Origin: Capra hircus
Taxonomy: Eukaryota > Chordata > Mammalia > Artiodactyla > Bovidae
Length of the DNA: 64,000 bases
Direction of reading: 5' to 3'
Assembly: GCF_001704415.2 (NCBI RefSeq)
Contig: NC_030826.1
Location: 31,925,324-31,989,323, forward strand
Position numbers and translations under genes: made by a program. How positions within the stretch are numbered: position 1 is the first letter of the stretch; every line of letters begins with the position of its first letter. This document shows positions 22,978 through 34,100 of this stretch, one piece after another. The notes beneath the pieces are model-generated. The model was not told the DNA's origin, ran no database searches, and saw only the letters and a list, made by a program, of their open reading frames with translations.

Positions 22978-23582
22978 GGAACAGCTAAAGATGATGTGGC
23001 ATCATTGCTTCCTGGCCTGTCCTCCCCACCCTGAGTTTGACCTCAGGGCAGTTTATCAGAATTTGACCTCCTCCGTGGTACTGATTTACAGACCAGGAAG
23101 CCAAGGACGCAGGGATGTGGGGGTGGGGTGGGGGATGGGGACAAGCTAGTTAGGAGCCAGAACTGGAAGACAGACAGTGACCTGGAAACAACTTGTAGCT
23201 TCTTCTTCTCTTAAAGCAACGGTAAATAGATTTGTGATGTCAAAATGTCTAAGTCTATTGACCATCTTCTCTTCTCAATCAATATTTCCGTCCCAGTGGT
23301 ATCAACACAAGGATTTGGGCAGCCTAGGGCCATTTGTAAAGGGATTTGCCTCGTGCACAGAGTTCGATTTTCGATTTTGATGGAAAGGAGCAGTGCAAGA
23401 GAAAGAGTGAGGCGTGATGGAACTAAGCTGGATCATGACTGTGAGGCTGGCTGTTAGACAATTCTGTGCATTTGTCCAAAGGCATACAACTGGACAGAAT
23501 GATGATTTGTGTATGTAGGTTAAAAAGTAGGTTCTAAAAAGGAAGAAAAAAGATCTTTATTGGAGGTCAGGAAACATGAGAC
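22978..23582. other. No gene or recognised repeat
   Basis: Unassigned DNA; no frame shows a domain. Confidence 0.5.
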
Positions 23583-23795
23583 TATTTCTTTTATTTATTT
23601 ATTTTAATTGGAGTATAGCTGATTTACAACTAATTTATGTTTCAGGTGTGCAGCAAAGGGATTTAGTTATACATATACCTGTCTCTATCTATTTAACTCT
23701 ATTTCAGATTCTTTTCTCATATAGATCATTATAGAATATTGAGTAGCATTCCCTGTGCTATCCAGCAGGTACTTATTTATCTATTTTATCTATAC

Positions 23796-23831
<36 letters not shown>

Positions 23832-23832
23832 G
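23583..23832 (-). repeat. Artiodactyl L1 3' end, reverse strand, ending in a (TG)(TA) microsatellite
   Basis: attggagtatagctgattta, gatttagttatacatatacc and cctgtgctatccagcagg; then alternating TG (about 23798-23809) and TA (about 23810-23831). Confidence 0.88.
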
Positions 23833-24820
23833 GTGTTTCTGGAACCAAACAAAGAGATCATCCTCCCCTCTTTGTAGTTTTCGTCAGTCCCAGAGGGAGC
23901 TGGGCCCACCCCACCCCACTGTGGCTTGCAGCTTTGTCTGCTCTCTGAAGTTCAAGTTCATTCACTTCCATCATCTGTTTTGTGTCAGTGTCTCAGCATC
24001 TGTTTGGCTGTAGTGCGGTGGGTTACACCCATCTCAATAATCTTTCTTTTTTTTCTTGCGTAACTTGCCAGTTCCAACAATAAGTTCACTTGCTGGACTC
24101 TGGGAGCCGACATGCCATCCAAAGAAAGAAAAGAAGCAGAAAAAGAAAATTAGGGCCACATTGGCCGCTGAAGAACATCAGAATTACAAGGCTTTTAGAA
24201 CTTGTCTGGTTCATTCAAATTTCCTCCGCCTGTTGGCTTGAAGGTTTGTTTTTAAGAGTCTGCTTTCCAAGGTAACGCATAAGAGCCCCGTCGAGATGTC
24301 GGCTGTTCATTGTAAACACTGGGCTTCTCCAAAGCCCGTGACTGCCATGCCCCTCAGGAGGCTGAGTCCACAGGTCGGCTCTCAGCTACTCCTGAGTCTG
24401 GCAAAGGCACAGGTGCAGGTGAGCGCCCAGACCTGGGGCTGAGATTCTACCATCCTCAAACCTGACTCTAGACATCCTCCTGGTTCACCTGCCACAAGCC
24501 TGTGAAAGAGGAAACGGCCCAGTGGTCGTTTTGACCTCAATTCATCTTAGTTTCATGAGCTTTTCAAAAATGAAGAGACCTTAGTTTCATTTTAAGCCAT
24601 GAATTTGGCAAAAGCATAAATCGGATGATTCGAGGCTTGTACTATTCTTCACCTGTTTGTTTTTTCCTTTCCTCTGTTTATGTTGATATTATCTAACTTC
24701 AGATGATGAAAGAGTTAGATGCGCCTTAGTCTCTCATCACTCGGGTTTCTTCTAGTTCTTTCAGAGTGCCTCATTTTGTTTCAGTGAGAGCCTGATTTGT
24801 GTTTGATGATTAGCTCGGTG

Positions 24821-24822
<2 letters not shown>
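23833..24822. other. No gene or recognised repeat
   Basis: Unassigned DNA. The Lys-rich frame at 24056-24241 comes from an AAG/AAA-rich stretch and has no domain. Confidence 0.5.

Positions 24823-24871
<49 letters not shown>
24823..24871 (+). repeat. (TG)n microsatellite, about 24 units
   Basis: Uninterrupted TG dinucleotides over about 48 bases, a likely length-polymorphic marker. Confidence 0.97.
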
Positions 24872-24873
<2 letters not shown>

Positions 24874-24904
24874 CATCTCTATGCATCTGCACACATGCAT
24901 GTCT

Positions 24905-25042
24905 TTGTTGTTGTTTAGTTGCTCAGTCATGTCTGACGCTTTGTGACCCCCATGGACTGTAGCCTGCCAGCCTCCTTTGTCCAGGGGATCTTCCTGACCT
25001 TGGGAGGGAACCTGTGTCTCATGCATGGGCAGGTGGGGCAGC
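24905..25042 (-). repeat. Internally deleted Bov-tA SINE, reverse strand
   Basis: ttgttgttgtttagttgctc, ccccatggactgtagcctgc, then a jump from ctttgtccag to gggatcttcctgacc: the central cctggagtgggttgcc part is missing. Confidence 0.88.
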
Positions 25043-27144
25043 ACCTTCCCTTTGGGGCCTAGTCTGCTTTGGCGGGGAGGATATGACCCCGAGTTCTCTA
25101 GACTTCACTCCAGGAATTTGGTTCAAATCCTGCCTTGGATTAGCTGAACAGCTTTTGTTCTGTTAAAAATATTATTTTCTTGATTTTTTTCCACCATGGG
25201 GGGCCTCCATCACCACCCAGCACCATGCCCCCCGACATAGGTGCACAGGGCATCCGCAGAATAAGGGGCTGAAGTGCAGGGCAGCTGCCAGGCTCATGGA
25301 TGCCCCAGGGTGACAGCTTCCAGCCTGGCTGCAGGTTGGCATCATCAGAGAGATTCCCCTGTCAGGGCCCCACCCACAGGGGCCTGATTCTATGGGTCTA
25401 GGGCAGGGCCCGGACATCCAGCACCCTCGGCATCAAGGCTGAATCCCGCCACTGCAGAGGGCGCATTGCTTTCTTTTGAGTTTCCTGAAAGATGTTGAAA
25501 GCCTGAAATACCTGCTGCAAATCCTCCAGTTTCCCAGGTTCCTGCTCCGTGGTCCAGGTCTTTGAGGGCCCTGGTGCTCCCAGACTGGTCATCCCCAGGC
25601 CTGAATGTCGTGGGTGTCACCTAAAACCTCTGCTTAGCATCTCTTCTTCTTGTCCTGAGGATGGGTGGGTGGGAGCATGCATCTTCCTGAGACTTGCCCC
25701 AGAGAGACCTCCAGGTCCACTGGCTTCATAAGCAGCCTGGGGAATGTGTGCCAGGTGTGGAAGAGTGTCCCTTCCTGCCCATGAGGTAGAGAGGGGAGGA
25801 TGGGGCGGGGGGCGGGGGCGCGGCCTCTGGCAGGAGGAACTACTGTTCCATCCTGTCCTGAACCCCCAGCCTCATCCTATGCAGTTAATAGCAAGCATGT
25901 GTGAGCCTAAGACATCTATTGTTTCGAAATCTGACTCATCTTTGAACAATTATGATCGTAGTCATGTGATTCTAGCCCTGGAATACCTATTATTAAGATG
26001 CTAATCTCCAAATGAGAAGAAGAAATACAGATATCTCTTTAAAGAAAGGACAGGTGTGTAGCTCTTTGTACATTTCATCATAGTAGGAAAAACTCAGAAG
26101 GCTGGGTGGAGGAGGTGTGGTGATGGGGGTATCAGAGGGCCCGACTCTCGGCCTACTGGCAGCGGGTGACCCTCCCTGTCAGCCCCAGCTCCCTCCTCAG
26201 TAGGTTGGGGCTGGCAGTGCCCCCTCGAAGGCTTGTGCATGAGGGATTAGGTGAGGCGCAGTATGTGAAAGTTTCTCTGAGAGCCCCAAAGCGCCGCCTA
26301 GATTATTAGCTGCGGCTATCAGTTTGAGAAACTGGCTTTCCTAATGAGCTGCTCAATTTAACTGCAATCCACCTGCTGGCTTGCGAGGCCCGCCTGTGGC
26401 TGGAGCCACCACCAGCGGGGTCACTGGGGTGAGCTGCAGGGCCCACGTAAGGGGGGTCACCCTCGGCCATATCTCCATCTTTTCTTCTCGGAGCCACTGC
26501 TGTGCCCAGAGAGGATCTGAGTGTCCGGGCAGAAGAGCCTGGCCAGTGAAGGATGGGAGTGGGAGGAAGCTGGGCCCAGAAAGTGACTGGAAAAGGGCTT
26601 CACTCCAGGACCAGGGGTGCCGGGAGGCAGAGGGGGTGGAGGGTGACAGAAGAGCTGACAGAGGAAAGAACAGGGTCTTGCCTCTAACTGCCCAGAAGGG
26701 TCAACAGCACACTTCTTGGGCCATGCTGGGGAGGTGCCCCACTCTGTCTGAGCCCAGGCCTCAGGACCAGGGGAGAGGAGGAAAAATAATTTTCCCTCCT
26801 CCCTTCCAGGTTCTTAGCTGAGACACCCCCACCCCAACCCAGTTCCCTGTAATAAAAGACAGTCAACAGAAGAAAAACAAACAAGTTTAATAACATGCGT
26901 CCCTCCTGTGTACAAGGGAGATGCCCAGGAAACCTGAGCAAGTCTTGGAAACAGCCCAAGCCTCCATCTTAAATGCCATCTCCAGCTGGAGACAAAAGGT
27001 TTTTAGAAGGGGGAGGCCAGTTCTGGGAGGTGGCGGGGAAAAGTCCAGTAGATAAGGGCACAGCTGTTGGGCAGACTTAACTCCATGGATACGAGATTCT
27101 AGAGATATAGCCAGTCTTCTCCTCCTGGTACAGACAGGAAGACA
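25043..27144. other. Repeat-poor 2.1-kb block
   Basis: No gene recognised. 25870-26040 has facing SOX-type cores (ATTGTTT 25918-25924 and GAACAAT 25944-25950) and TATTATTAAGATGCTAATC; 26280-26380 has AGATTATTAGC and CCTAATGAGC. 26860-27110 may be a very old repeat, unassigned. Confidence 0.45.
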
Positions 27145-27335
27145 GTCTTGTTATTCAGTTGCTCAGTCGTGTCTGACTCTGTGACCCCGTGGACTGCAGC
27201 ACGCCAGGCTTCCCTGTCCTTCACTGTCTCTCGGAATTTGCTCAGACTCATGTCCACTGAGTCTGTGATGCCATGCAACCATCTTATCCTCTGTTACCCT
27301 CTTCTCCTGCTTTCAATCTTTCCCAGCATTTCCCT
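27145..27335 (-). repeat. BovB 3'-end fragment, reverse strand
   Basis: ttattcagttgctcagtcgt, ggactgcagcacgccaggct, catcttatcctctgttaccc and tttcccagcat, about 190 bases of the reversed LINE terminus. Confidence 0.92.
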
Positions 27336-28875
27336 TATAAATATAAATGTCTCTTACTAAAAGTTAGCATTCCCTGGTTTTCAGAGCTTTTCAATGTCCA
27401 TTGTTTCTTAAAAATAATCAGCCTAAAATAATCCTTAACCCAAAGAGACATATTTCTTGTGGCTTATTCTACTCCCCTCCCCCTGCCACAGAAATGCACC
27501 TGGAAACCCATGGAGAGGACTCAGGGAGCACCTGCTGGAATGATGGAGAATCCCGTAGCGTATTCACCCATTAGCTGCTCTGTGTCCACACCACGCACGC
27601 CCAGGGGAAGGTGGCTGTGGAGCCTGCAGTGAACAGGGACTGAGACTCGGTGTCAGCAGTTCCCCAGCTCTTATTGATAAACAGAGAAAGTCTTAAGACC
27701 CTGAGTGCTTGTTGACATCTGTGTGCAACTTCTGGACTGCCCTAGGGAGACGGGGTCCTTTGGAGCCTATACTGCAACGTGGTAGGGGGTCACCCGAGAA
27801 TCTGACCCCGGTCCAAGGATGCATTATGGCTGAGTAGGCTGTGCCTTTGGACTGTAAGATGGTGAGCGTTTCCTGTTCCTTTTCTGTTCATCCTGGTACG
27901 GGCTCTCTCACTTGGTCATTTTGCTCCGTGATCGCCGGGCCCTTGTCTAGGGTTGTCGAGGGGATGCATGCAGCAAAGGCTCAGAGGTGGTTCTGGAGCC
28001 CAGGTGGGCAGAGAGCCACGTCCACTCTTCCTGAAGCTTTGCTTGTCCCAGAGGCATCCCCATGGCTCCTCTGCAGGTGAACCAAGGGAGTGACCAGTCC
28101 CTGCGTGCAAGCCTTGCCTCCTTGCACCCTTTCCCTGACGCTGTCAACAGCAGGGAACTGACAACCTTTCTTTGGCAACGATTAGCTCCCAGGCTCAGTC
28201 CCAAGGAGAAACCCTGGGTGGTGGACATCATCCTTTATCTCACGGACCAGTTGAGGAAACGGAGACATGGACAGGTGAGGGGCACACACCTCAGTCCACA
28301 GGGTGCTGAGAGTCAGACCAGGGGCTGGACTTCAGTGCCTGTGCTTGGTCACTCAGACCCTCTGCAGACAGACCCCAAACCTGCCCCGTGTGTGGCCCTG
28401 GAGAACGTGGCAGGTGGGGTTTTCTTCGGTCATAGGGACAGCACTTGGATTTTGACTATTGAATCCTTTCTTGTAGACTCGGTTTAGATGTAGGTGGCTG
28501 AACACAGGGAAAAAATTCGGACTTAATCAGGCTCGACCTGCTTTTGAGGGAAATGCAGAATAAGTTGAGAGCCGGGCCCTCTTTAATCCTCCATCGAATT
28601 AGCCTGATGACAGGGCTACCTTCATCTAAGTGGTAAATGGGCAAAGTGGGTCAATCCAGCTTTAGCTTAAGCTGGGGCTGGTTGCAGGGTTGCGCGGCCA
28701 CCCCCCATCAGGGAGAAGCCTGCTTCTTCTAATTTGCTGTGAAGGAGGAGTCTGCTGCCCTTTCTTGCTCGTGTGATAGAGTTTATATCATCATTTCTCT
28801 AAACATCTCTGTAAAGCAATTTTGGTCTCAGTAGTCTAGGGACGGCTTGAAGCTGGGCGTTTAGAATATCCGGAG
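27336..28875. other. No gene or recognised repeat
   Basis: About 1.5 kb of unassigned DNA. The 141-residue frame at 28062-28487 has overlapping opposite-strand frames and no recognisable motif; I do not call it. Confidence 0.5.
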
Positions 28876-28975
28876 TGTTAGTTGCTCAGTCACGTCTGAC
28901 CCTTTGTGACCCCATAGACTGCAGCCTGCCAGACTTTCCTGTCCTCCACTATCTCTTGGAGTTTGCTCAAGTTCT
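28876..28975 (-). repeat. Short BovB terminal fragment, reverse strand
   Basis: gtgttagttgctcagtcacg, gactgcagcctgccagactt and cttggagtttgctcaagttc. Confidence 0.9.
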
Positions 28976-29040
28976 GCCTGTGTAGTTACATTTAAATCAT
29001 GTGGCAATAAATAAATATCATACAAGTCTCTCTCTCCCTT

Positions 29041-29192
29041 AAAAAATATTTATTTATTAACTTATTTATTTTGGCTGTACTGGGTCTTAGTTGTGGCATG
29101 TGGACCCTTCATTTCCTGACCAGGGATCAAGCCCAGGACCCTGCATTGGCAGCGAGGAGTGAGTCTTAGCCACTGGACCACTAGGGAAGTCC
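29041..29192 (-). repeat. Artiodactyl tRNA-Glu SINE (CHR type), reverse strand
   Basis: aaaatatttatttattaact tail, gctgtactgggtcttagttg, cctgaccagggatcaagccc and ctggaccactagggaagtcc. Confidence 0.92.
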
Positions 29193-29205
29193 CTGTCTCT
29201 TTTTA

Positions 29206-29400
29206 AATTATTTATTTTTATTTGGAGGATAATTGCTGTACAATATTGTGTTGGTTTCTGCCATGTATCAACATGAATCAGCTATAGGCATTCACACGTC
29301 CCTTCCCTCTTGAACCTCCCTCCCACCTCCCACCCCATCCCACCCCTCTAGGTTGTCACAGAGCACTGAGTTTGAGCTCCCTGCATCATACACCAGGGAT
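29206..29400 (-). repeat. Ruminant L1 3' end, reverse strand
   Basis: tttggaggataattgctgta, tgttggtttctgccatgtat, and acctccctcccacctcccac, followed by ctaggttgtcacagagc. Same L1 subtype as the + copies at 30056, 52250 and 62740. Confidence 0.9.
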
Positions 29401-30055
29401 CTATAAAAAATAGATTTCCACCAGCTTGCTATAAAATGAAATCTGAAGTAGTTTTGGAGGCTTCTAGAGTTGTGTCTCAGCAAATTCTCTCTTCGCATCA
29501 GTTTATACTTCATCTGACTCCTCCCGATTTTTTGGCAGCTATGTGCCTCGAGGCCTTCAGGGATGTGTTTCACAGTGAAGGCGTTTGGTCAGTGGTCACT
29601 GTGGCGATGCTAGTACACCCTGACTGGCTCAGGGGACATTTTCCTTCTTGTGTCTACCGGGCTTTTGTCCCAGCGTGATAAGCAGAGCAAGGCAGGAAAG
29701 TGAGGACACGTGGACACAAAAATCTCTGGGCGCTCCAGGTGATATTATTTTGAAAGGCACGTATCCAGAGGCCAGAGGTCTCTGTGTTCTGAAGTCAGAT
29801 ATTCTGGGCCATCTAAAAGCTGGATACTCCCCAAAATAAGGGAGAGGTGACACTGGGGAGATCTCAGAGAAGGTCGAATCTTACTCCTACCCTAAATTAA
29901 AGTGCCTTCCCATCTTAGGTGGAGAGCAGCTGGCCTCCAACCTTCAGATGGGACGTACCTATATCTCTTAGCTCTGAAATTCAACTTGCATTTTTTTTAA
30001 CGTTTCTACAAACTGAAATTAGATGGAGCCGGGATTAAAAGTGCTGACATTGCCA
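29401..30055. other. No gene or recognised repeat
   Basis: Last unique stretch of presumed intron before the HS3ST3 exon; no features recognised. Confidence 0.5.
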
Positions 30056-30228
30056 CTAGGTGCTCTGTGATGACCTAGAGGGGTGGGATGGCGGGAAGAG
30101 TGGGAAGGAGTCTCAGAGGGAGGGAATATATGGATACATATGGCTGATTCACGGGTGTTGTACGGCAGAAATTAACGTATTGTAAAGCAGTTAACCTCCA
30201 ATTAAAACAAACAGAAAAAAAAAGGCAA
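30056..30228 (+). repeat. Ruminant L1 3' end, 90 bases upstream of the HS3ST3 exon
   Basis: tgtgatgacctagaggggtg, tggctgattcacgggtgttg, gtaaagcagttaacctccaa and an A-rich tail (30211-30244). Its tail ends about 50 bases before the branch-point region, so it is inserted close to the acceptor without disrupting it. Confidence 0.92.
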
Positions 30229-30281
30229 GAGTAGAGAAAAAAAAGTATTGCTATTGAAACGTGTGGCCAAAGAGCTGTGAC

Positions 30282-30315
30282 CTCTGACCCGCCCTGGTCT
30301 GTTTGCTCCGCGCAG
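30282..30315 (+). promoter_or_regulatory. Splice acceptor of the HS3ST3 terminal exon
   Basis: A branch-point-like CTCTGAC (30282-30288, branch A at 30287) lies 28 bases before a cag acceptor (AG at 30314-30315), with a pyrimidine-biased stretch ending tgctccgcgcag. Placing the boundary here keeps the frame open and gives phase 2, with the first exon base as the third base of an Arg codon. Confidence 0.8.
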
Positions 30316-30934
30316 GGACCTGATGCCGAGGACCCTGGAGGGCCAGATCACCATGGAGAAGACGCCCAGCTACTTCGTGACGCGCGAGGCGCCCGCGCGC
30401 ATCTCGGCCATGTCCAAGGACACCAAGCTCCTGGTGGTGGTCCGGGACCCGGTGACGCGGGCCGTGTCGGACTACACGCAGACGCTCTCCAAGCGGCCCG
30501 ACATCCCCAGCTTCGAGAGCCTGGCCTTCCGGAACCGCTCGGCGGGCCTGGTGGACCGCTCGTGGAGCGCCATCCAGATCGGCCTGTACGCCGAGCACCT
30601 GGAGCGCTGGCTGCGCCACTTCCCCGCCCGCCAGATGCTCTTCGTGAGCGGCGAGCGCCTGGTGCGCGACCCGGCCGGCGAGCTGGGCCGCGTGCAGGAC
30701 TTCCTGGGCCTCAAGCGCATCATCTCGGACAAGCACTTCTACTTCAACCAGACCAAGGGCTTCCCCTGCCTCAAGAAGGCAGAGGGCAGCGGCCGCCCCC
30801 ACTGCCTGGGCAAGACCAAGGGCAGACCCCACCCCGAGATCGACGCGCAGGTGCTGCGGCAGCTGCGGGATTTCTACCGGCCCTTCAACCGCAAGTTCTA
30901 CCAGATGACGGGCCACGACTTCGGCTGGGACTGA
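30316..30934 (+). CDS. Terminal exon of heparan sulfate glucosamine 3-O-sulfotransferase, 3-OST-3 type (HS3ST3A1 or HS3ST3B1), C-terminal ~205 residues
   Basis: Enzymes of this family move a sulfo group from PAPS to the 3-OH of glucosamine in heparan sulfate, in the Golgi lumen, as type II membrane proteins. The exon opens after a cag acceptor; the first base completes an Arg codon (intron phase 2), then the frame runs DLMPRTLEGQITMEKTPSYF to a TGA at 30932-30934, ending GHDFGWD. Visible family marks are the 3'-phosphate-binding segment VVVRDPVTRAVSDY (Arg at 30443-30445, Ser at 30467-30469), the W-S-A-I-Q-I-G-Y motif, and two cysteines (codons 30767 and 30803) around FPCLKKAEGSGRPHC, the usual disulfide, followed by the GKTKGR PAPS loop. 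Two N-glycosylation sequons are present (NRS, NQT). The membrane anchor and 5'-phosphosulfate loop must lie in exon 1, outside the window. The 3A1 and 3B1 paralogues are nearly identical here, so I leave the symbol open. The exon is intact, very GC- and CpG-rich, unlike its AT-rich flanks. HS3ST2, HS3ST4 and HS3ST6 seem less likely from the GHDFGWD end. Confidence 0.93.
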
Positions 30935-31664
30935 TGGCACCCTCTTGGGCGTAGGAAATATTGAGAGAGATTATATGTATGTAAAATGTACAGAAATCTA
31001 TTTTATAATAATTTATTTTTAATTCATAAGCAATTAATTCACTAAGCTGCCTAGCCACACTCTTTTAGAGAGTCACGTAATCTGTTAACATTCCAAAGTG
31101 TTTTCTAATATTTTCTTGTCCTCGAAATGGATGGTGCTTCCATTTTTTTTTCCCCTCCTTTGAGTTTCCTTTCTACCCATTGTATTTAAAGAAAAGCACA
31201 ACTTGAGATTTTTGTTGTTACGGGTATGCAGCCTTCGATCGCTGTCTGGGTGCATTTGTCATCTCCTTCTTCTGAAGCTCCGGTTTCCCTGGCTGCCTGG
31301 CCACCTCTGGGAGCTCTGAGGAGACAGACTGCCACGTGGCAGCTTCCTCGGCCACTTTCTGACACGTCCAAGGGCGCAGACTCCAGACCACAGTGCTAGG
31401 TCTGCCCCAACCCCCACCACCACACACACATCCCCTCAAGTCCGCTCAGCACCGGGGAGAATTGCTACTTTGGCAGGGACATCCATGTCCTCTTAGAGCC
31501 TGCTGGTGAGGGGTCAAGTTCATGGACTTTGGCTTTTGATTTTGAAGGCTGCCCCCTTGCCTTCTCTTCTGCCCCATCCCCAGTTCATCAACCAGCTTGA
31601 AGTGTATGCAAATGTCAGCCCCCCCCCACCTTTCCCAGGTCCTGTGCTTGGCTGCTGCTTTAGA

Positions 31665-31670
31665 AATAAA
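31665..31670 (+). promoter_or_regulatory. Candidate proximal poly(A) signal AATAAA
   Basis: AATAAA about 730 bases after the stop codon, followed within 40 bases by a T- and TG-containing stretch (ctgcatgtgagtgc). It would give a 3' UTR of about 750 bases. Further internal AATAAA hexamers occur at 32684-32689 and 33107-33112 with weaker downstream context. Confidence 0.45.
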
Positions 31671-34094
31671 GATGTTCCCTTCTAATCTGCATGTGAGTGC
31701 ATCATGCTCCGTTCTCAGGCAGACAGTTTCTGCCTTGACACACCAAAGAACCCCGCCCCGACCCCGGCTAGCAGAACGACCAGCACGAACCAGGGGTGCC
31801 GGGTGTCGAGACCTGAAGGGGTCAGGTGCCTCCCCTCCTGACTCCACCAAGATGCCAGGACCAGCCTGCGCTTGGGGTCTGGAATTCCTCCCCTTGGATT
31901 TTCTAGCTCATCTCAGACAACACGGTCTGTAGCCAACAGCCAGACAGAACCAGGAGTGGCTCTTATAAAAAGAGACTGGGAACGCTGGCCCCGTGTTGCC
32001 TTGTGACACTTGAGCCTGGGCTGTCTCTTCTAGCCAGGCCCTGGCAGGAGAGGTACCAGCCTTGTAGCTGCTGTTGTGGAATGCTCTCCTCTACTTCTCT
32101 CTGGAGGGAGTGGTGGGGTGGGAAGGCCGGGGGAATCATTTGATGCTGATCAGCTCTTGGGTAACCATATAGCAATATGACATAATAATAGTGTCTTCAC
32201 TTGATCCTCAGTTTTCTAACCCAGAATGGGAATTGTCATTTGCATTATACTTTCATCAAGGAATATATGGGAAGATGTTGTCAGCCTGGTTGGGTTACAG
32301 TCATTACAAAGGACACTTCTGTCTGTTCTATGCGATAACTCGCTCGCTAGAGAAACAAAATACTGGTCTTTAAAGGATGTCTTGTGGATAAGCTGGTTTG
32401 TCTTTGCCCACGTAGCTAGCTTGTGCTTAGCAGCAAAACTGTCATCCTGTAGGTTGGGTGTAGGAGGATGGACATGGGGTGGGGGCAGGGAGCTATGCAT
32501 TCCTGAGATGCTGTAATCATCCCCTAGCTTTGTTACTGCCTCTACCAAGCCGAGGTGAACGTGCACTTAGGGGAACACCCATAATCACGGGGTGGTTCTC
32601 CCTTCTTGCTGCTTGGGTGTCAGAGACATCCTCATAAGGGTGCTGACTGATCATACATTTCTCCAGTCAGAAAGCTAATTCGAAATAAACCGGAACACCG
32701 CCTCTTTTCCGTTACAGTAGAACATGGCTTCAAGTCCGAGTCAGTCCACAACCACCACCTGCTCCTGCCCCATCTGCTTTCTGGCCGCTCTGGTGCCCTG
32801 CGTGGCACGTGATGTCCAGTTGCAGAGAAGTTCAGAGAAGGGCTTGCCACAAAGCCGTGGGGGAAATGCACACAAGCTTCCCTTCCCCTCCGGGTCCCTG
32901 CTTGTCTTTTCAAGCTGGACCATTTTTGATTAAGTTGTTTATTCTCTGCCTTAAAACTGAAACAGGAAATCCTCAGCTTGAAGGAGGGTCATTTAGTCAT
33001 GAACACTGAAGTGAGTCAAGGTTCCATTCTAGGTCAAATCCTTGAATCCAAACAGATGTTGATAATTAGCACTGAAGGACTAGAGTGAGTTTTTCCGTGG
33101 AAGACAAATAAATCAGATTTCTTGTGCATCTCTTCCGAGGGGTCTGAGGGCTTGCGGTTTCTGACTGCTCCTGACGGCTCCCAAGGTTACACCCCATCGC
33201 GTGATACGTATTACAGGGCCCACATGTCTTCCCCTGGAGGAGTCAGGCAACACGTAAAATCAGGCCTTAACTTTCTTCCTGTCCCAGCCATCTGCAAGAC
33301 CACCAACTTAACTTTTTCGCTGCTAGAAGGCAAACACCATATCATCTCTTGGCAAATTTTGTCCTAACGTACGTTTGGGGTTTCTTCCAGGTTACAGGAA
33401 AAGCTCTGATATTCATGAGGTACTCTTCACTGCACTCAGTGTGTTTAAAAACAAACAAAACTGCTGAGAAAAAAGTTGGAGGTTTCTGTTGTTCCTATCT
33501 AGCCCACGCTGTCTTTGAGGTGTTTGTCCAGGAGTCTGTGAACTTGGTACCTGGGACCTGGAAGGTGTTTAGGTACACGGACTGCACCATAAGCATCTAG
33601 TTGGAAGATGAAGGAGAAATTGTCTCCTTCCTCCTAGAAAGTCACTCCGAGTGACAGGTACATTTATAGACATTGGAGAAACAGAGTTCCAGATCCTACC
33701 AGGATATTTTCATAAGAAAGGAAAAATGGAAGAGTCCATTCAGCTAGAAACACTCAGTGTCAAAAAGGCCGAGGTGGAAGCCGATGTCTTTTTCTTTTCA
33801 GTTGATCAAGAAAGATGGTCAGTAAAACTTCAAGGTGTGGTTAGATTTTTTTTTCACTTTTGTAACATTAATTTATGACTGAGTTTCATTCAGCCCAGTA
33901 ATCTGAAATACTGTGCAAATCCTAGCTGTTTCTGCTATAACCTGGATGTTAGAATAGCCAATATGTACAAAAAGGAAAAAAAAAATTAAATCAAGTATTT
34001 TGTCCTATGTATAACACAAATTAATTTTACACAGAGAAAGATGTTTCTAGGAAAATGAAATTCTGGTAATTCATACTATTTCTTTGTATGAACA

Positions 34095-34100
34095 AATAAA
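34095..34100 (+). promoter_or_regulatory. Candidate distal poly(A) signal AATAAA with GT-rich downstream element
   Basis: AATAAA followed 20-50 bases later by a strongly T/GT-rich stretch (34120-34150, tttctgtgttttattgtgtg), the standard arrangement for cleavage and polyadenylation. It sits at the end of the repeat-free block, just before a BovB fragment, so it is the best candidate for the gene's final 3' end. Confidence 0.55.

Noticed and set aside
24056..24275. Possible processed pseudogene with Lys-rich peptide
   Set aside because: No match to a known protein, no poly(A) tail or target duplication; an AAG-rich patch explains it.
26860..27110. Possible LTR or old repeat
   Set aside because: Some phrases felt familiar but I could not tie them to a family with confidence.
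28062..28487. 141-codon frame
   Set aside because: No domain, overlapping antisense frames of similar length, no splice or promoter context that supports it.
30251..30940. 229-codon open frame antisense to the HS3ST3 exon
   Set aside because: It is a by-product of GC-rich codons on the sense strand (few stop codons possible in the complement); composition is Ala/Leu/Gly/Arg/Val-rich and low in information, with no domain.
30277..30954. 225-codon frame overlapping the exon in another + frame
   Set aside because: Shadow of the true frame; Pro/Gly/Arg-rich, no domain, and crosses the splice acceptor.
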